Below, in pieces: positions 42,382 through 43,732 of a DNA stretch of 43,732 nt. Source of the DNA: Martinezella miluonensis (lineage in GTDB: Bacteria; Pseudomonadota; Alphaproteobacteria; Rhizobiales; Rhizobiaceae); the NCBI RefSeq assembly GCF_900094545.1, contig NZ_FMAH01000015.1, positions 1 to 43,732 of the forward strand, read 5' to 3'. A program made the position numbers and the translations under genes. The notes beneath the pieces are model-generated. The model did not search any database and had not been told where the DNA came from. It saw only the letters and a program-made list of their open reading frames with translations. Each line of letters starts with the position of its first letter. Positions within the stretch are counted from its first letter, which is position 1.

Positions 42382-43341
42382 TTGGGGCAGATCATAGAAT
42401 TTCCGGCTTCATTTTCGTCTCTTGCAGGGGAGGAAACAAACGACCTGCAGCATCGAGGCATCAGCGGCATAATTGCGGAGAAATCGTTTCCATACGCTGT
42501 TTTCTTCTTGGCTTCCGGGATGTTTGAGGCTCACAAGACATCGCCGCGGACCGCAGCGCTGTTTGCGACACAGCAGCGTTGGCTTCTGAGTCATGCCGCG
42601 TTGGCACATTTTTTCCGGCCTATCGGCGATGTGGAGCCGGGTCTCAGCCGCAGAAGCCTTGGCCTTCTCGGACCTTTCCTTGGTCTCGCCAGCCGCAATA
42701 CAGCCTATACCTTTTTCGATGAAGCCATGAAGTACGGCGTGATTCAGCCCGTAGACGAGCGAGCGGCTGGCCACGGCAGACTGGCCAAGCCATCCGTCGA
42801 ATCTCTGTCTCTTCTGGCACTCTGGTACAGCCTGCACTTTCAGGCGCTTGACCTGCTCGGCGGTGGACAAAGGCACGCACAATTCTCCGCTCAATGGGAG
42901 GACTTGCTTCCATTGATCCAGCCGGTTGTAGCTGACGCGTTGTTCTTCAGCTCCGAAGTGCGCGCGCCAGGCCCGCTCTACACGATCTTCACCTGGATCG
43001 ATTCAGGCGGGTGGCTGATGGACCGGCTGATCGCGGGTGTCGATTGGCAAGCCCTCTCAGGGCAAGACCGATACCTCACCGACGTCTGTTCGATTGCGTA
43101 TCTGGCCCAATCTGCCGGTCTTTCACGCGCGCATACGAGCCGGAAGCTCTCGGAAGCTCAATCGATCGGAGGACTCGGTTGGACTGGGCGGCCGGGGCAT
43201 TCGCCGATCTGGATTTCGCGCGGTTTCTACGAGGAATATGCGCAGTTCCAGGCGCGAAAGCTGGTCATCCTCAATGGCGCGCTCGCGAAAGCTTTAACCG
43301 GCGGTTCATCGGCTTCTCGGGGAGCCCACAATTGCGAATGA
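42382..43341 (+). CDS. Unrecognised 319-aa protein with possible winged-helix segments
   Basis: A 319-residue soluble protein without signal peptide. Two stretches look like helix-turn-helix regions: LGLASRNTAYTFFDEAMKYG (about 98-117) and YLAQSAGLSRAHTSRKLSEAQ (about 246-266). Between them is a helical domain rich in Leu, with ALWYSLHFQALDLLGGGQ. That layout would suit a DNA-binding regulator, perhaps with two winged helices, but this is inference. An upstream ribosome site is not clear. It is followed by a hairpin and an exported-protein gene. I cannot name a family. Confidence 0.65.
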   Translation: MGQIIEFPASFSSLAGEETNDLQHRGISGIIAEKSFPYAVFFLASGMFEAHKTSPRTAALFATQQRWLLSHAALAHFFRPIGDVEPGLSRRSLGLLGPFLGLASRNTAYTFFDEAMKYGVIQPVDERAAGHGRLAKPSVESLSLLALWYSLHFQALDLLGGGQRHAQFSAQWEDLLPLIQPVVADALFFSSEVRAPGPLYTIFTWIDSGGWLMDRLIAGVDWQALSGQDRYLTDVCSIAYLAQSAGLSRAHTSRKLSEAQSIGGLGWTGRPGHSPIWISRGFYEEYAQFQARKLVILNGALAKALTGGSSASRGAHNCE

Positions 43342-43533
43342 TGCAGTGTGTCCCCCTTGACCGCCCCTGCAGACATTCATCTGCGGAAAGTCCTCAAAAT
43401 CCCGCAAGTCAAAAATGGACGCTGACGCCTGCGGCCAATTTTATTAGTTCTGCTGCGAGAAGGGGTTGTGGCGGCGATCCGTGGCCATTTCTGGCGGCAT
43501 TTCTTTGGAAAGTACTGCGTGCGCTGAGAGACA

Positions 43534-43556
43534 TGGAGCGGCCTGAAGCCGCTCCA
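43534..43556 (+). terminator. Hairpin upstream of the last gene
   Basis: TGGAGCGGC (43534-43542) pairs perfectly with GCCGCTCCA (43548-43556) over a 5-nt loop. There is no T tract. It lies about 190 bp after the 319-aa gene and 60 bp before the next start. Confidence 0.55.
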
Positions 43557-43616
43557 GCAGAAAGTCCGTGGCAGCTGGAATCGGTTCGAGCGAACATAGA
43601 TGGATAGAGGTTCACT

Positions 43617-43732
43617 TTGATTTTCGGATACCGTTTTGCGCGATCTTGGGGCCTAGCTGCGAGCGTTGCAGTAATGGCACCGGCAGGTGTTGCGTTAGCG
43701 CAGACGGCCTCGCAGGTGACGCCGCAGAGCTT
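43617..43732 (+). CDS. Exported protein, 5' end only (cut by window edge)
   Basis: TTG 43617 preceded by AGAGG opens a frame that runs off the right edge after 38 codons. It has a basic start (GYRFARSWG), a hydrophobic core (LAASVAVMAPAGVA) and ALAQ before TASQVTPQS, a clear Sec signal peptide. The Gln-rich mature start resembles outer-membrane transporters such as ShlB/FhaC-type proteins, but too little is visible to assign. Confidence 0.55.
   Translation, partial: MIFGYRFARSWGLAASVAVMAPAGVALAQTASQVTPQS

Noticed and set aside
43011..43607. 198-codon plus-strand frame
   Set aside because: It overlaps the 319-aa protein in another frame and has low-complexity, Arg/Pro-rich composition.
1..43732. 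CRISPR arrays, tRNA/rRNA genes, intact transposases
   Set aside because: Reading both strands I saw no regularly spaced repeats, no tRNA-like T-loop context and no transposase catalytic motif. A short or diverged element could still be missed by eye.

Overview
The window looks like an accessory stretch of a Rhizobium-type alphaproteobacterial replicon, possibly a plasmid or chromid. The evidence is fairly high GC, Rhizobiales-style FixJ, DctA and DUF1275 proteins, and a very high density of regulators. I count six AraC, two LysR and one LacI regulator, two response regulators and one histidine kinase. Most other genes are catabolic enzymes, transporters and envelope proteins. I see no rRNA, tRNA, CRISPR array or intact insertion sequence. 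Broken genes mark the seams: an AraC gene that loses its homology near position 105, a CDC48-type AAA ATPase remnant, an arsH remnant and a frameshifted ORF near 42 kb.

Layout. 1-9.6 kb holds a diverged, inverted duplication: an AraC pair (here called B then A) plus a YcaC-like isochorismatase-fold hydrolase. Copy 1 is A' (800 to the left edge, minus), B' (890-2050, minus) and a hydrolase (2146-2775, plus). Copy 2 is B (6659-7582), A (7672-8562) and a hydrolase (8975-9631), all plus. Between the copies lie the AAA debris, a DUF2188 protein, two response regulators whose stop codons share one CTAG, and a further AraC gene. 9.7-17.9 kb is a plus-strand series: XapX protein, YtcJ-like amidohydrolase, DoxX, exported two-repeat VOC protein, alginate-export-type porin, Tat-type alpha/beta hydrolase, DUF1275 membrane protein and exported metallo-beta-lactamase-fold protein. 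Several of these are predicted to act in the envelope.

18.5-22.6 kb has a short AraC gene coupled to a LysR gene, a MscS-like channel with a cyclic-nucleotide-binding domain, and another MBL-fold hydrolase. 23-27 kb is a tightly coupled molybdenum hydroxylase operon (tri-haem cytochrome c, 2Fe-2S subunit, Tat-type molybdopterin subunit). It is followed by a LysR gene divergent from an MFS transporter plus FAD monooxygenase pair. The combination is reminiscent of N-heteroaromatic (nicotinate-like) catabolism. 30.5-32.6 kb encodes a PAS histidine kinase translationally coupled to an alpha/beta hydrolase whose nucleophile serine is replaced by alanine. I consider this the best candidate for an undescribed sensory system, an RsbQ/RsbP-like arrangement feeding a histidine kinase.

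32.8-38.4 kb is a six-gene minus-strand catabolic operon: intradiol dioxygenase, SDR, BKACE, MDR, cupin and DctA. It has a promoter whose spacer contains one of two identical operator palindromes, and a divergent LacI gene. It could form a compact route from an aromatic diol to acetoacetate and a CoA thioester. 39.8-43.7 kb holds an anchored coiled-coil protein, the arsH remnant, a Gfo/Idh/MocA oxidoreductase, an unrecognised 319-aa protein and the start of an exported protein cut by the window edge.
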